Part shown: in pieces, positions 54,101 through 62,188 of the stretch | Position numbering within the stretch: position 1 is the first letter of the stretch | How the letters are laid out: every line of letters begins with the position of its first letter | Assembly (NCBI RefSeq): GCF_025371035.1 | Contig: NZ_JANZXB010000001.1 | Coordinates: forward strand, 518,800 to 582,799 | From: Sphingomonas sp. LC-1 | GTDB lineage: Bacteria > Pseudomonadota > Alphaproteobacteria > Sphingomonadales > Sphingomonadaceae | Length of the DNA stretch: 64,000 nt | Reading direction: 5' to 3' | Translations under genes and position numbers: made by a program | Notes under the pieces: generated by a model | Told to the model about the DNA's origin: nothing | Databases searched by the model: none | Seen by the model: the letters and a program-made list of their open reading frames with translations, nothing else

Positions 54101-54846
54101 TTGGCCACTCCCAGTGCTTTGAGTTTCTCGACCAGCTCGTCGACCGAGCCGACCTTGACGCCCGCCTGGCGCTTGCCCGGCTCGGCGACATGGGTGATCG
54201 CCAGCCGGGGGGCGATGTCGACGCCGTAATCGGCTGCCGTCTTGGTCGCCATCGGCTTGGACTTGGCCTTCATGATGTTGGGCAGCGACGCATAGCGCGG
54301 CTCGTTGAGGCGCAGGTCGGTCGTCACGATCGCGGGCAGCGTGAGCGCCACCGTCTCCAGCCCGCCATCGACCTCACGGGTGACGTTGGCGCTCTGTCCG
54401 TCGATCTCCACCTTCGACGCGAACGTGCCCTGCGCCCAGCCGAGCAGCCCCGCCAGCATCTGGCCGGTCTGGTTGTTGTCGCCATCGATCGCCTGCTTGC
54501 CCAGGATCACCAGACTCGGCTGTTCCTCCTCGACCACCTTCGCCAGCAGCTTGGCGACGCCCAACGGCTCGGGTGCCTGGTCGGCGGTGATCAGGATCGC
54601 GCGGTCCGCCCCCATGGCGAGCGCGGTGCGCAGCGTATCCGCCGCCTTGGGCTCGCCGATCGAGACGACGACCACTTCCGTGGCCGCCCCCTTCTCCTTC
54701 AGCCGGATCGCCTCTTCCACCGCGATCTCGTCGAACGGGTTCATGCTCATCTTCACGTTCGCCAGATCGACGCCCGTCCCGTCCGCCTTCACCCGCGGCT
54801 TCACGTTATAATCCAACACCCGCTTCACGGGCACGACGATCTTCAT
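54097..54846 (-). CDS. etfB: Electron transfer flavoprotein beta subunit
   Basis: A 249-residue ETF beta subunit, the length usual for the family. Motifs: [57 protein letters not shown] and the AMP-binding/recognition-loop region ATREV-like [12 protein letters not shown] with [15 protein letters not shown] 54846 is chosen over 54852 because GAGAG lies 7 bp upstream. Only 14 bp separate it from the FadL-type gene, so etfBA may be co-transcribed with it. Confidence 0.97.
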   Translation of the reverse strand: MKIVVPVKRVLDYNVKPRVKADGTGVDLANVKMSMNPFDEIAVEEAIRLKEKGAATEVVVVSIGEPKAADTLRTALAMGADRAILITADQAPEPLGVAKLLAKVVEEEQPSLVILGKQAIDGDNNQTGQMLAGLLGWAQGTFASKVEIDGQSANVTREVDGGLETVALTLPAIVTTDLRLNEPRYASLPNIMKAKSKPMATKTAADYGVDIAPRLAITHVAEPGKRQAGVKVGSVDELVEKLKALGVAK

Positions 54847-54860
54847 AACCATTCTCTCAA

Positions 54861-56165
54861 TCAGAAGCTGAAGCGGCCGCCGATCGACGCCACGAACGCG
54901 CGGGCGTTCTGCACCTGGCCCGAGGTCAGGATCGGCGTCTGCACCGCCGTGCCCGCATAGGCGGCGGTGCGGCGATCGATGCTGGCATTGGCGAAGTCGA
55001 TATAGCTGCCCGCCGCGTCCAGCGTGAAGCGCGGGGTCAGCTTGTACGAACCGCCGATCGAGTAATTCCAGCGGTTCGCATCGGGCACACGTGCGTCGCG
55101 ATTCCCATTCTGCGTCGGAGTGATGCCACGCTGTACACCGGCGCGTACGGTCAGTCGGTCATTGGCGGCGTAATCGAAGCCACCGGCCAACGAGAAGCTG
55201 TTCTTGTAATTCTCCGGGATCGCGGTGTTGATCGGCGCGCCCAGGCGGATCGCATCGAAGTCAGCCCAGGTGAAGCGCACCGCCTGAGCGTTCAACGTCA
55301 GCTTGTCGGTGGCGCGGAAGCGGCCCGCGACGATGATCTGGGCGGGGGTGTAGAATTCCGCCGTCGCGCCGTCGACCGTCCGGTTCTGCGCCGCGAGCGG
55401 GCCAAGCAGGCCCCCCACTTCCAGACTACCCTTCAACTGATGCTTGATCCGCGACTTGTAGCTGATGCCAACCGTCGCCCAGTCATTGTGAAGCTGCACA
55501 CCCGCGGTCCAGCCGAGGTCCCAGCCATCGCCCTTCAACCGCTGATACCCATCGGCCAGCAGCGGCGACAAATTGGGGAGCGCGTTCCCTAGTTCGGCCT
55601 TGGTATATTCGACGTTCAGCGCGCCGCCGACGCGCAGCCAGTCGAGCAGCGCGATACCGACCGAAGGCTGGATGTCGATGGTCCGCAACTCGGTCTTGAG
55701 CGCGCTGTACCGCGCCCAGCTGTTCGCGTCATATTCGGTGGTGAAGCTGTACGGCGAGGTCACCGCCAGGCCGACGGCGACCCGGTCGTTGAGCGGATAG
55801 GCGACCGCACCCGACGGCACGATACCGCGATTGATCGGATCGCTGGAAACCCCATTGCCGCCAACGGGACGCGCCGGCTGGCCCGGACGCAGGATCACCG
55901 TGCCGGTGTCGACCACATCACCCTTCGGAATGATCGCGGAGGCACCGATCACCGCCTCGCCACGCTCCATGCCTGCGATCGCGGCCGGGTTCCACCAGAG
56001 CGAGGACGCGCCGGTGTCGGCACCCTCACCCGAAAAGGCGCGACCCTGGCCACGCGTCGACTGTTCCTGAAGGTAGAAGGCCTGGCCGTGCGCCGCGCCC
56101 GCAAAGGCGAAGGAAGACGACAGGATGGCGGTGGACAGAAGCGAAGCCTTGAGGCCCTTGGTCAT
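54861..56165 (-). CDS. fadL: FadL/OmpP1-family outer-membrane fatty-acid porin
   Basis: A 434-residue outer-membrane channel for long-chain fatty acids. A signal peptide ends at AGAAHGQ; the mature N-terminus [18 protein letters not shown] and the following [13 protein letters not shown] are the FadL hatch signature; the barrel ends in ASIGGRFSF. Start ATG 56165 has GGGGAG 7 bp before it. It is upstream of etfBA and beside the beta-oxidation operon, which fits a fatty-acid uptake role. Confidence 0.92.
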   Translation of the reverse strand: MTKGLKASLLSTAILSSSFAFAGAAHGQAFYLQEQSTRGQGRAFSGEGADTGASSLWWNPAAIAGMERGEAVIGASAIIPKGDVVDTGTVILRPGQPARPVGGNGVSSDPINRGIVPSGAVAYPLNDRVAVGLAVTSPYSFTTEYDANSWARYSALKTELRTIDIQPSVGIALLDWLRVGGALNVEYTKAELGNALPNLSPLLADGYQRLKGDGWDLGWTAGVQLHNDWATVGISYKSRIKHQLKGSLEVGGLLGPLAAQNRTVDGATAEFYTPAQIIVAGRFRATDKLTLNAQAVRFTWADFDAIRLGAPINTAIPENYKNSFSLAGGFDYAANDRLTVRAGVQRGITPTQNGNRDARVPDANRWNYSIGGSYKLTPRFTLDAAGSYIDFANASIDRRTAAYAGTAVQTPILTSGQVQNARAFVASIGGRFSF

Positions 56166-56208
56166 GATCTTACTCCCCGAATCATATGTTGGATGGCAAC
56201 GCGTCGGA

Positions 56209-56616
56209 TCAGCGGATCCGCGTCCAGGTCTGCGTCTTGCACAGCGGCACAAAGACGCAGCCGCGCACCTTCAGCGTGTCGGCCCCTTCGGGTGTCAGCT
56301 TGGCGCTATAGGTCTTGCCATCCTCGGCATTATAGATGGTGCCACCACCCCACGCCGCGCCATCCTGCGAAAAGCCCTGCAGGATCAGCAGGTTCTTCAG
56401 TGGGCGATTGCGCAGCTTGGGATCGCGGTTGTTCTGGTCGGTCAGTGCAGGGTTGGTCCGCAGCTTTTCCGAAGTCAGGATGCGCCCGCACACCGAATTG
56501 CCGCATTTCTGGATTTCGACCACGCCACCGCGGGTCTGAGTCTGCCAGCGGCCGATCACCGCGTCCGCATTGGCGCCGGCGCCGGCCAATGCCATGGCTG
56601 TCAGGGTCAACAACAT
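56209..56616 (-). CDS. DUF2147 exported protein
   Basis: A 135-residue periplasmic protein of family DUF2147: signal peptide (LLTLTAMALAGAGANA), then VIGRWQTQTRGGVVEIQKCG, VCGRIL, LLILQGFSQDGAAWGGGTIY and YSAKLTPEGADTLKVRGC. The family is a small lipocalin-like barrel; function unknown. Start ATG 56616 follows GGAGAAGAGG; ATG 56634 is in frame but has a weaker site. It lies 43 bp before the fadL-type gene on the same strand. Confidence 0.85.
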   Translation of the reverse strand: MLLTLTAMALAGAGANADAVIGRWQTQTRGGVVEIQKCGNSVCGRILTSEKLRTNPALTDQNNRDPKLRNRPLKNLLILQGFSQDGAAWGGGTIYNAEDGKTYSAKLTPEGADTLKVRGCVFVPLCKTQTWTRIR

Positions 56617-56734
56617 GCCTCTTCTCCTCTCCATACCCGCTTGTTCGGGTAAGAACGCCGGCTTTTCCGGTCGCCCTCCAATTTCCCTATACGTTCACAT
56701 ACTGACGCATAGGATAATTACTTATCATGCCTAC

Positions 56735-56772
56735 GATGCCGGTTGATCGCAATCAAGCGCAACCGGCATCGC
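56735..56772 (-). terminator. 12-bp perfect hairpin after the beta-oxidation operon
   Basis: CGATGCCGGTTG (56735-56746) and CAACCGGCATCG (56761-56772) are exact reverse complements around a 14-nt loop, 6 bp after the acyl-CoA dehydrogenase stop. No T run follows on the minus strand, so it may be a factor-assisted terminator or an mRNA-stabilising end. Confidence 0.6.
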
Positions 56773-56778
56773 GTCATC

Positions 56779-58575
56779 TCAAAACGCCTCCAGCTCCAGC
56801 GCCATCGTCGAGCGCTTGCCCGACTTGATCGCCAGGAACGCCGCCGTCGCCTGGGGCAGGATGCGGTCGAAGAAGAAGCCGGCGGTGGCGAGCTTGGCCT
56901 TGTAGAAGCCCGCCTCGTCGGTGCCCCCGGCCAGCTTCTCGGTCGCGATCCGGGCCGACTTCAGGAAGCAATGCCCCATGCCGACCAGACCCAGCAGGCG
57001 CAGATAGTCGGTCGCGGCGGCACCCGCTTCCTCAGGGTCCTTCATCCCCTTTTGCGCGATCATGCCGGTGCTGAGTTGTAGCGCGCCGAAGGCCTGCTGC
57101 ATCCCCGCCGCCCAGCCGGTAATGGCCTTGTCGTCATGCTTCACCAGCGCCTCGACCTGTTCGGACACCGCGTGGAAGAAGGGACGCATATAGCGGCCCA
57201 TATGCGCGGGCATCTTGCGGCCGACCAGATCGAGCGCCTGGACGCCGTTGGTGCCCTCATAGATTTGTGCGATGCGGGCGTCGCGGACGAACTGCTCGAT
57301 GCCATGGTCGCGAACATAGCCGTGGCCGCCATGAACCTGCACCGCCATGTTCGCCGCATCGAAGGCGAGGTCGGTGAACAGCGCCTTCACGACCGGGGTC
57401 ATCAGCGCGACGAAGTCCGAAGCACGCGACTTGTCGGCCGGATCGACCGCATTCGCCTCCGCGTCCAGACCCCGCGCTGCCCATTGCCCCAGCGCACGGC
57501 ACCCTTCCGCATAGGCGCGCATCGTCATCAGCATCCGACGCACGTCCGGGTGGACGATGATCGGGTCGGCGGGCAAGTCGGGGCGCTTGGCGCCGCCCAG
57601 CGCACGTCCCTGCAAGCGGTCCTTGGCGTAGGCGACGGCCGACTGGTACGCGATCTCGTTGACGCCCAGGCCCTGGATGCCGACCGACACACGCTCGGTG
57701 TTCATCATGGTGAACATGGCGGCCAGGCCCTTGTTCAGCTCGCCCACGACCCAGCCCTTGGAATCGTTGAACTCCAGCTGGCAGGTGGCCGAGGCCTTCA
57801 GGCCCATCTTGTGCTCGATCGCCGCGACGCTGACGCCATTGGCGGGGCCGACCGAGCCGTCGTCCTTGGGTAGATATTTCGGCACCAGGAACAGGCTGAT
57901 TCCCTTCACCCCCTTGGGCGCATCGGGCGTGCGGGCGAGGACGAGGTGGATGACGTTATCGGTCAGGTCATGGTCGCCTGCCGAAATGAATATCTTGCCG
58001 CCGGTCAGCAGATAGGAACCGTCCTCCTGCGGCTCGGCGCGGGTGCGCAGCAGGCCCAGATCGGTGCCGCAATGCGCCTCGGTCAGGCACATGGTGCCGG
58101 ACCATTCGCCCGAGATCATCTTGGGCAGGTAGAAGCTCTTCAGGTCTTCCGAGCCATGGCCCATCAGCGCGGTCGTGGCACCATGGGTCAGGCCGGGATA
58201 GAGGCTGAACGACAAGTTGGTCGCGCAGATCATCTCCTCGACCAGCTTGTTCACCGCCTCGGGCAGCCCCTGGCCGCCATATTCGACCGGCGAGGCGAGC
58301 GCGGCCCAGCCGCCTTCGCAGAACTGGCTATAGGCGTCCTTGAAACCGGCGGGGGTACGGACGACGCCATTCTCCAGCTTGCACCCTTCAATGTCGCCGG
58401 TGGCGTTGAGCGGGAGCAGAACCTCCTGCGTGACGCGCGCCGCTTCTTCCAGGATCGCGTCGTACAGTTCGGGGCCGAATTCGTCCTGCCCCACGACGGG
58501 GCCGAACTCGTCTTCCTGGAATAGCTCGTGGAGGACGAAGCGCATGTCGCGCAGCGGCGCATTATAGACTTGCAT
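56779..58575 (-). CDS. Acyl-CoA dehydrogenase (FadE type with C-terminal extension)
   Basis: A 598-residue flavoprotein that introduces the 2,3-double bond in acyl-CoA, donating electrons to ETF. N-terminal FDAFG-type extension (MQVYNAPLRDMRFVLHELF), then the dehydrogenase core with GTMCLTEAHCGTDLGLLRT, GGKIFISAGDHDL, AIEHKMGLKASATCQLEF, and VQVHGGHGYVRDHGIEQFV with YEGTNGVQALDLVGRK. A C-terminal domain beyond residue 470 is usual in these long bacterial enzymes. It is the last gene of an operon with thiolase and FadN-type genes and starts 18 bp after the latter. Confidence 0.94.
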   Translation of the reverse strand: MQVYNAPLRDMRFVLHELFQEDEFGPVVGQDEFGPELYDAILEEAARVTQEVLLPLNATGDIEGCKLENGVVRTPAGFKDAYSQFCEGGWAALASPVEYGGQGLPEAVNKLVEEMICATNLSFSLYPGLTHGATTALMGHGSEDLKSFYLPKMISGEWSGTMCLTEAHCGTDLGLLRTRAEPQEDGSYLLTGGKIFISAGDHDLTDNVIHLVLARTPDAPKGVKGISLFLVPKYLPKDDGSVGPANGVSVAAIEHKMGLKASATCQLEFNDSKGWVVGELNKGLAAMFTMMNTERVSVGIQGLGVNEIAYQSAVAYAKDRLQGRALGGAKRPDLPADPIIVHPDVRRMLMTMRAYAEGCRALGQWAARGLDAEANAVDPADKSRASDFVALMTPVVKALFTDLAFDAANMAVQVHGGHGYVRDHGIEQFVRDARIAQIYEGTNGVQALDLVGRKMPAHMGRYMRPFFHAVSEQVEALVKHDDKAITGWAAGMQQAFGALQLSTGMIAQKGMKDPEEAGAAATDYLRLLGLVGMGHCFLKSARIATEKLAGGTDEAGFYKAKLATAGFFFDRILPQATAAFLAIKSGKRSTMALELEAF

Positions 58576-58593
58576 GGGATTATCCTCTCCCGA

Positions 58594-60924
58594 TCAATTG
58601 CGCAGCGGCTTGCCGGTTTCGAGCATATGCTCGACCCGCGCCTGGGTCCGCGCATCCTTGACGCTTTCCATGAAGGCGGCGCGTTCCAGCTTGAGCAGCT
58701 GATCCTCGCTCACCTCGTCGATGATGTCGGCCTCGCCGCCGGTGACGATGTTCGCCAGACGGCCCGCGACGACCACATCGTACGGCGTCGCGACGCCCTT
58801 CTTGGCGAAGTCGGCGACCGCGCCGCTGAACGCGACCCGTCCGGCCGCACCCGGCAAGCGGAAGACCGGCTTTTCGGGCGGCTGATAGCCCTCGATCAGC
58901 GACAGCGCCTTCTGCTTGGCATCGGCCAGCAGGCGGTCGCGGTTCATGGTGATGCCATCTTCCTTGCGCAGATAGCCGAGGTCCTTGGCCAAAGCCGCCG
59001 AGCGCGACACCTGCGCGGTCGAGATGGTCTCGAACGCCTTCATCGCGGCGGGCATCGGCCCCTTGGGCATCTTGGGCGACTTGGCGAGGCGGTCGATCAG
59101 CTCGCCATTCCCGCCCCAGCCGGGCACCAGACCGACGCCGGTCTCGACCAGCCCGATATAGCTTTCCGCATGCGCCTGGATCGCATCGGCATGGAGCAGA
59201 ATCTCGCACCCGCCGCCCAGCGCCATACCAGCCGGAGCCGCGACCACCGGGAAGGGCGCGTACTTCAACGCCTTGTAAGCCTGCTGCCCCGCGACGACCA
59301 GCTTGTCGACCTCGCCCCAGGCCGCGATGTTCACCGCGAACATGGCAAGGCCTAGGTTTGCCCCCGCCGAGAAGTTGCTGCCCTCGTTATAGATGACCAG
59401 CGCCTTATACTGGCTCTTCACCAGCGCGATGGTCTTTTGCAGGAGCGACAGAACCTGCTCGTCGAGCGCGTTCATCTTGCCGGTAAACTCGAACGCCACG
59501 ACACCGTCGCCGACATCCCAAGCCGCCGCCGAACCGTTCTTCAGGAGCGGTTCGGAGCGCAGCTTGATGTCTTCGAGCAGCAACACGCCCTCGGCGCGCA
59601 CGACATCGGCATAGTCGCCGCCGAGCGTCAGATATTGCCGCTTGCCATCGACCACGCGGTAGAAGGGCCGATCGCCTGCCGTCTCCAGCAGCGCCGGGAC
59701 TGGCTTGCCCTCGGCACGCAGTCGCTCGGCCAGCTTGCCCGGACCCAGCCGGTCGATAAGCTCAAACGGGCCGAACTTCCAGTTATAGCCCAGCTTCATT
59801 GCGTCATCGATCGCGACCACGTCGTCCGCTGCCTCGCCGACCAGACCGGCGGCATAGGACAGGACGGGCCCCAGGATCGCCCAGGCATAGTCGCCGACCT
59901 TGCCCGGCGTCGCGACCAGCGCGGCTAGGTCCTTTTCGGCGCGACCGGGCAGACGCTCGGGCTTCTTCTCGGCGCGATATTCACCGGTCTTCAGGTCGAT
60001 CGCCTGCTTGGCCTTGGTGCCGTCGGGCTTGCGGTCGAGGCGGTAGAAGCCGCCCTTACCCTTGCGGCCCGTAAAGCCCTCCGCGATCATCTTGTCGACC
60101 AGCGGCAGCGGACGGATCGTGTCGAAATAGGCATCGCCATCCGGCAGGGTCGAGGACAACGACTTGGCGAGCAGCGGCATCAGGTCGATGCCGACCAGGT
60201 CGATCAGCCCGAAAATGCCGGTCTTGGGCACGCCCATCGGACGGCCGCCAATCTGGTCCGCCTCCTCGACGGTCAGCCCCTGGTCCATCGCCGCATTGAT
60301 CGCGACCGCCAGCCAATAAGTGCCGATGCGGTTGGCGATGAAGCCCGGCGTGTCCTTGGCGCGGACGATCCGTTTGCCCATGCGGTGATCGACGAACTGC
60401 TCGACCTTGGCCGTCACACCGGCATCGGTGTGGTCCGAGGTCACGATCTCGATCAGCCGCATATAGCGCGGCGGGTTGAAGAAATGGGTGATGAGGAAGT
60501 CTTGTCTGAACTGCTCCGACCGCCCCTCGACCAGATGGCCGAGCGGGATGGTCGAGGTGTTGGACGACACCGCCGTGCCGGGACGCTTTAGCGTTTCCAG
60601 CTTGGCATAGAGCGCCTGCTTAATGTCCAGCCGCTCGACCACCGCCTCGACGATCCAGTCGCACTCGGCGACCTTGTCGAGGTGATCTTCGATATTGCCC
60701 GTTTCCACCAGCTTGGCGGCGGCGGGGGACATGAAGGGCGCGGGCTCGGTCTTGAGCATCTTCGCCACGGCACCCTTGGCGATGACGTCGCGGTCGGCGC
60801 CGTCCTTGGGCACGATGTCGAGCAGCAGGACGGGCACACCGGCATTGGCGACCTGCGCCGCGATGCCTGCGCCCATCACCCCTGCGCCGATCACGCAAAC
60901 CTTGTTGATCGTGTCAGCCATCAT
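58594..60924 (-). CDS. FadN-type 3-hydroxyacyl-CoA dehydrogenase/enoyl-CoA hydratase
   Basis: A 776-residue bifunctional beta-oxidation enzyme. The NAD-dependent hydroxyacyl-CoA dehydrogenase comes first (VCVIGAGVMGAGIAAQVANA, FFNPPRYMRLIEIV, GFIANRIGTYWLAVAIN) and the crotonase domain second (NFSAGANLGLAMFAV, GMALGGGCEILLHADA, ETGVGLVPGWGGNGE). This order is the reverse of E. coli FadB/FadJ and matches Bacillus FadN. The thiolase-FadN-FadE gene set also mirrors the Bacillus fadNAE operon. ATG 60924 overlaps the thiolase TGA; ATG 60921 is equally possible. Confidence 0.94.
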   Translation of the reverse strand: MMADTINKVCVIGAGVMGAGIAAQVANAGVPVLLLDIVPKDGADRDVIAKGAVAKMLKTEPAPFMSPAAAKLVETGNIEDHLDKVAECDWIVEAVVERLDIKQALYAKLETLKRPGTAVSSNTSTIPLGHLVEGRSEQFRQDFLITHFFNPPRYMRLIEIVTSDHTDAGVTAKVEQFVDHRMGKRIVRAKDTPGFIANRIGTYWLAVAINAAMDQGLTVEEADQIGGRPMGVPKTGIFGLIDLVGIDLMPLLAKSLSSTLPDGDAYFDTIRPLPLVDKMIAEGFTGRKGKGGFYRLDRKPDGTKAKQAIDLKTGEYRAEKKPERLPGRAEKDLAALVATPGKVGDYAWAILGPVLSYAAGLVGEAADDVVAIDDAMKLGYNWKFGPFELIDRLGPGKLAERLRAEGKPVPALLETAGDRPFYRVVDGKRQYLTLGGDYADVVRAEGVLLLEDIKLRSEPLLKNGSAAAWDVGDGVVAFEFTGKMNALDEQVLSLLQKTIALVKSQYKALVIYNEGSNFSAGANLGLAMFAVNIAAWGEVDKLVVAGQQAYKALKYAPFPVVAAPAGMALGGGCEILLHADAIQAHAESYIGLVETGVGLVPGWGGNGELIDRLAKSPKMPKGPMPAAMKAFETISTAQVSRSAALAKDLGYLRKEDGITMNRDRLLADAKQKALSLIEGYQPPEKPVFRLPGAAGRVAFSGAVADFAKKGVATPYDVVVAGRLANIVTGGEADIIDEVSEDQLLKLERAAFMESVKDARTQARVEHMLETGKPLRN

Positions 60925-62057
60925 GCACGCTCCAAAACGGTCGCGATGCCCTGCCCGCCGCCGATGCACTGGGTGGCGAGCGCGTACTGGCCGCCATCGC
61001 GCGCCAACAACGCCGCCGCCTTGCCGACGATGCGCGCGCCGGTCGCGCCCAGCGGATGGCCGATCGCGATCGCGCCGCCATCCTTGTTGATCGTCTCGTC
61101 CTTCAGGCCGAGGTCGCGGATGCAGGCGATCGCCTGGCTGGCAAAGGCCTCGTTGATCTCGACCACGTCGAGATCACTGGCCGAAATACCCGCACGCTCC
61201 AGCGCCTTCTTGGACGAGCCGATCGGGCCCAGGCCCATCGTCTCGGGTTCGCAGCCCGAAATGCCGACCGACTTGATGCGGGCAAGGATCTTCAGGCCGT
61301 GGCGATTGGCAAACTCTTCCGACGTGACCAGCACAGCGGCCGCCCCATCGGTCAGCGGCGAGGCGGTGCCCGCCGTGACGGTGCCTTCCTTGTCGAAGGC
61401 GGGCTTCAGGCCGGACAGCACTTCTTCGGTCGTGTCGGGACGGATCAGGCCGTCCTCGGTGACGTCGCCCGCCTTGGTGTGGATCGGCACGATCTCATCG
61501 GCGAGACGCCCGGCGGCGCGCGCCTCGGCGGCCTTTTTCTGGCTGGCGACCGCGAATTTTTCCTGCTCGGCGCGAGTGATCTGGTACTTGGTCGCGACAT
61601 TCTCGGCGGTCTGGCCCATGCCCATATAGGCGCCGGGCCGGGCAGCGGCGAGTTCGGGGTTGGGCAGCGGGTTATAGCCGCCCATCGGCACCCGGCTCAT
61701 CGACTCGATGCCGGCGCAGATGAACGCCTCGCCCGCGCCGATCTGGATCTGGCCCATGGCGATATGAATGGCCGACATGGACGATCCGCAGAAGCGGTTC
61801 ACCGTCATGCCGCCGACCGACAAAGGCAGGTCCGCCAACAGGCCGATCAGCCGCGCGACGTTCATGCCCTGCTCGCCTTCGGGGAAAGCGCAGCCCAGGA
61901 TCACGTCCTCAATCTCGGCGGCATCGACGCCCGTCCGCTCGATCAAGCCGCGAATCACCTGCGCGGTCAGATCGTCGGGCCGAACCCGTGCGAGCGCGCC
62001 CTTGCCAGCCTGGGTGAAGGGAGAGCGGGCATAGCCTGCGATCACGATGTTGGTCAT
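60921..62057 (-). CDS. fadA: Acetyl-CoA acyltransferase (thiolase)
   Basis: A 378-residue degradative thiolase that releases acetyl-CoA in the last step of each beta-oxidation cycle. The nucleophilic cysteine is in VNRFCGSSMSAIH, the catalytic His in GHPLGATGARI and the second Cys in TQCIGGGQGIA. It is first in the operon, followed by the FadN-type and acyl-CoA dehydrogenase genes, and divergent from the fadD-type ligase. AGAGAGGA lies just before its ATG. Confidence 0.94.
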   Translation of the reverse strand: MTNIVIAGYARSPFTQAGKGALARVRPDDLTAQVIRGLIERTGVDAAEIEDVILGCAFPEGEQGMNVARLIGLLADLPLSVGGMTVNRFCGSSMSAIHIAMGQIQIGAGEAFICAGIESMSRVPMGGYNPLPNPELAAARPGAYMGMGQTAENVATKYQITRAEQEKFAVASQKKAAEARAAGRLADEIVPIHTKAGDVTEDGLIRPDTTEEVLSGLKPAFDKEGTVTAGTASPLTDGAAAVLVTSEEFANRHGLKILARIKSVGISGCEPETMGLGPIGSSKKALERAGISASDLDVVEINEAFASQAIACIRDLGLKDETINKDGGAIAIGHPLGATGARIVGKAAALLARDGGQYALATQCIGGGQGIATVLERA

Positions 62058-62093
62058 CCAATCCTCTCTTTATGGGCTTGCGGCCTAACGTTA

Positions 62094-62106
62094 AGGTGCG
62101 TTACCT
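62094..62106. promoter_or_regulatory. Possible regulator site between thiolase operon and acyl-CoA ligase gene
   Basis: AGGT-n5-ACCT inverted repeat in the 131-bp divergent region, where a FadR/TetR-type fatty-acid regulator would be expected. Short and unproven. Confidence 0.25.
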
Positions 62107-62188
62107 ACCCTATACGTCAACACAATAAGCAACTCGACCACAATCGACAACCGGGTATGGTCGAAAAATGATATAGGAGAGCGACGCG

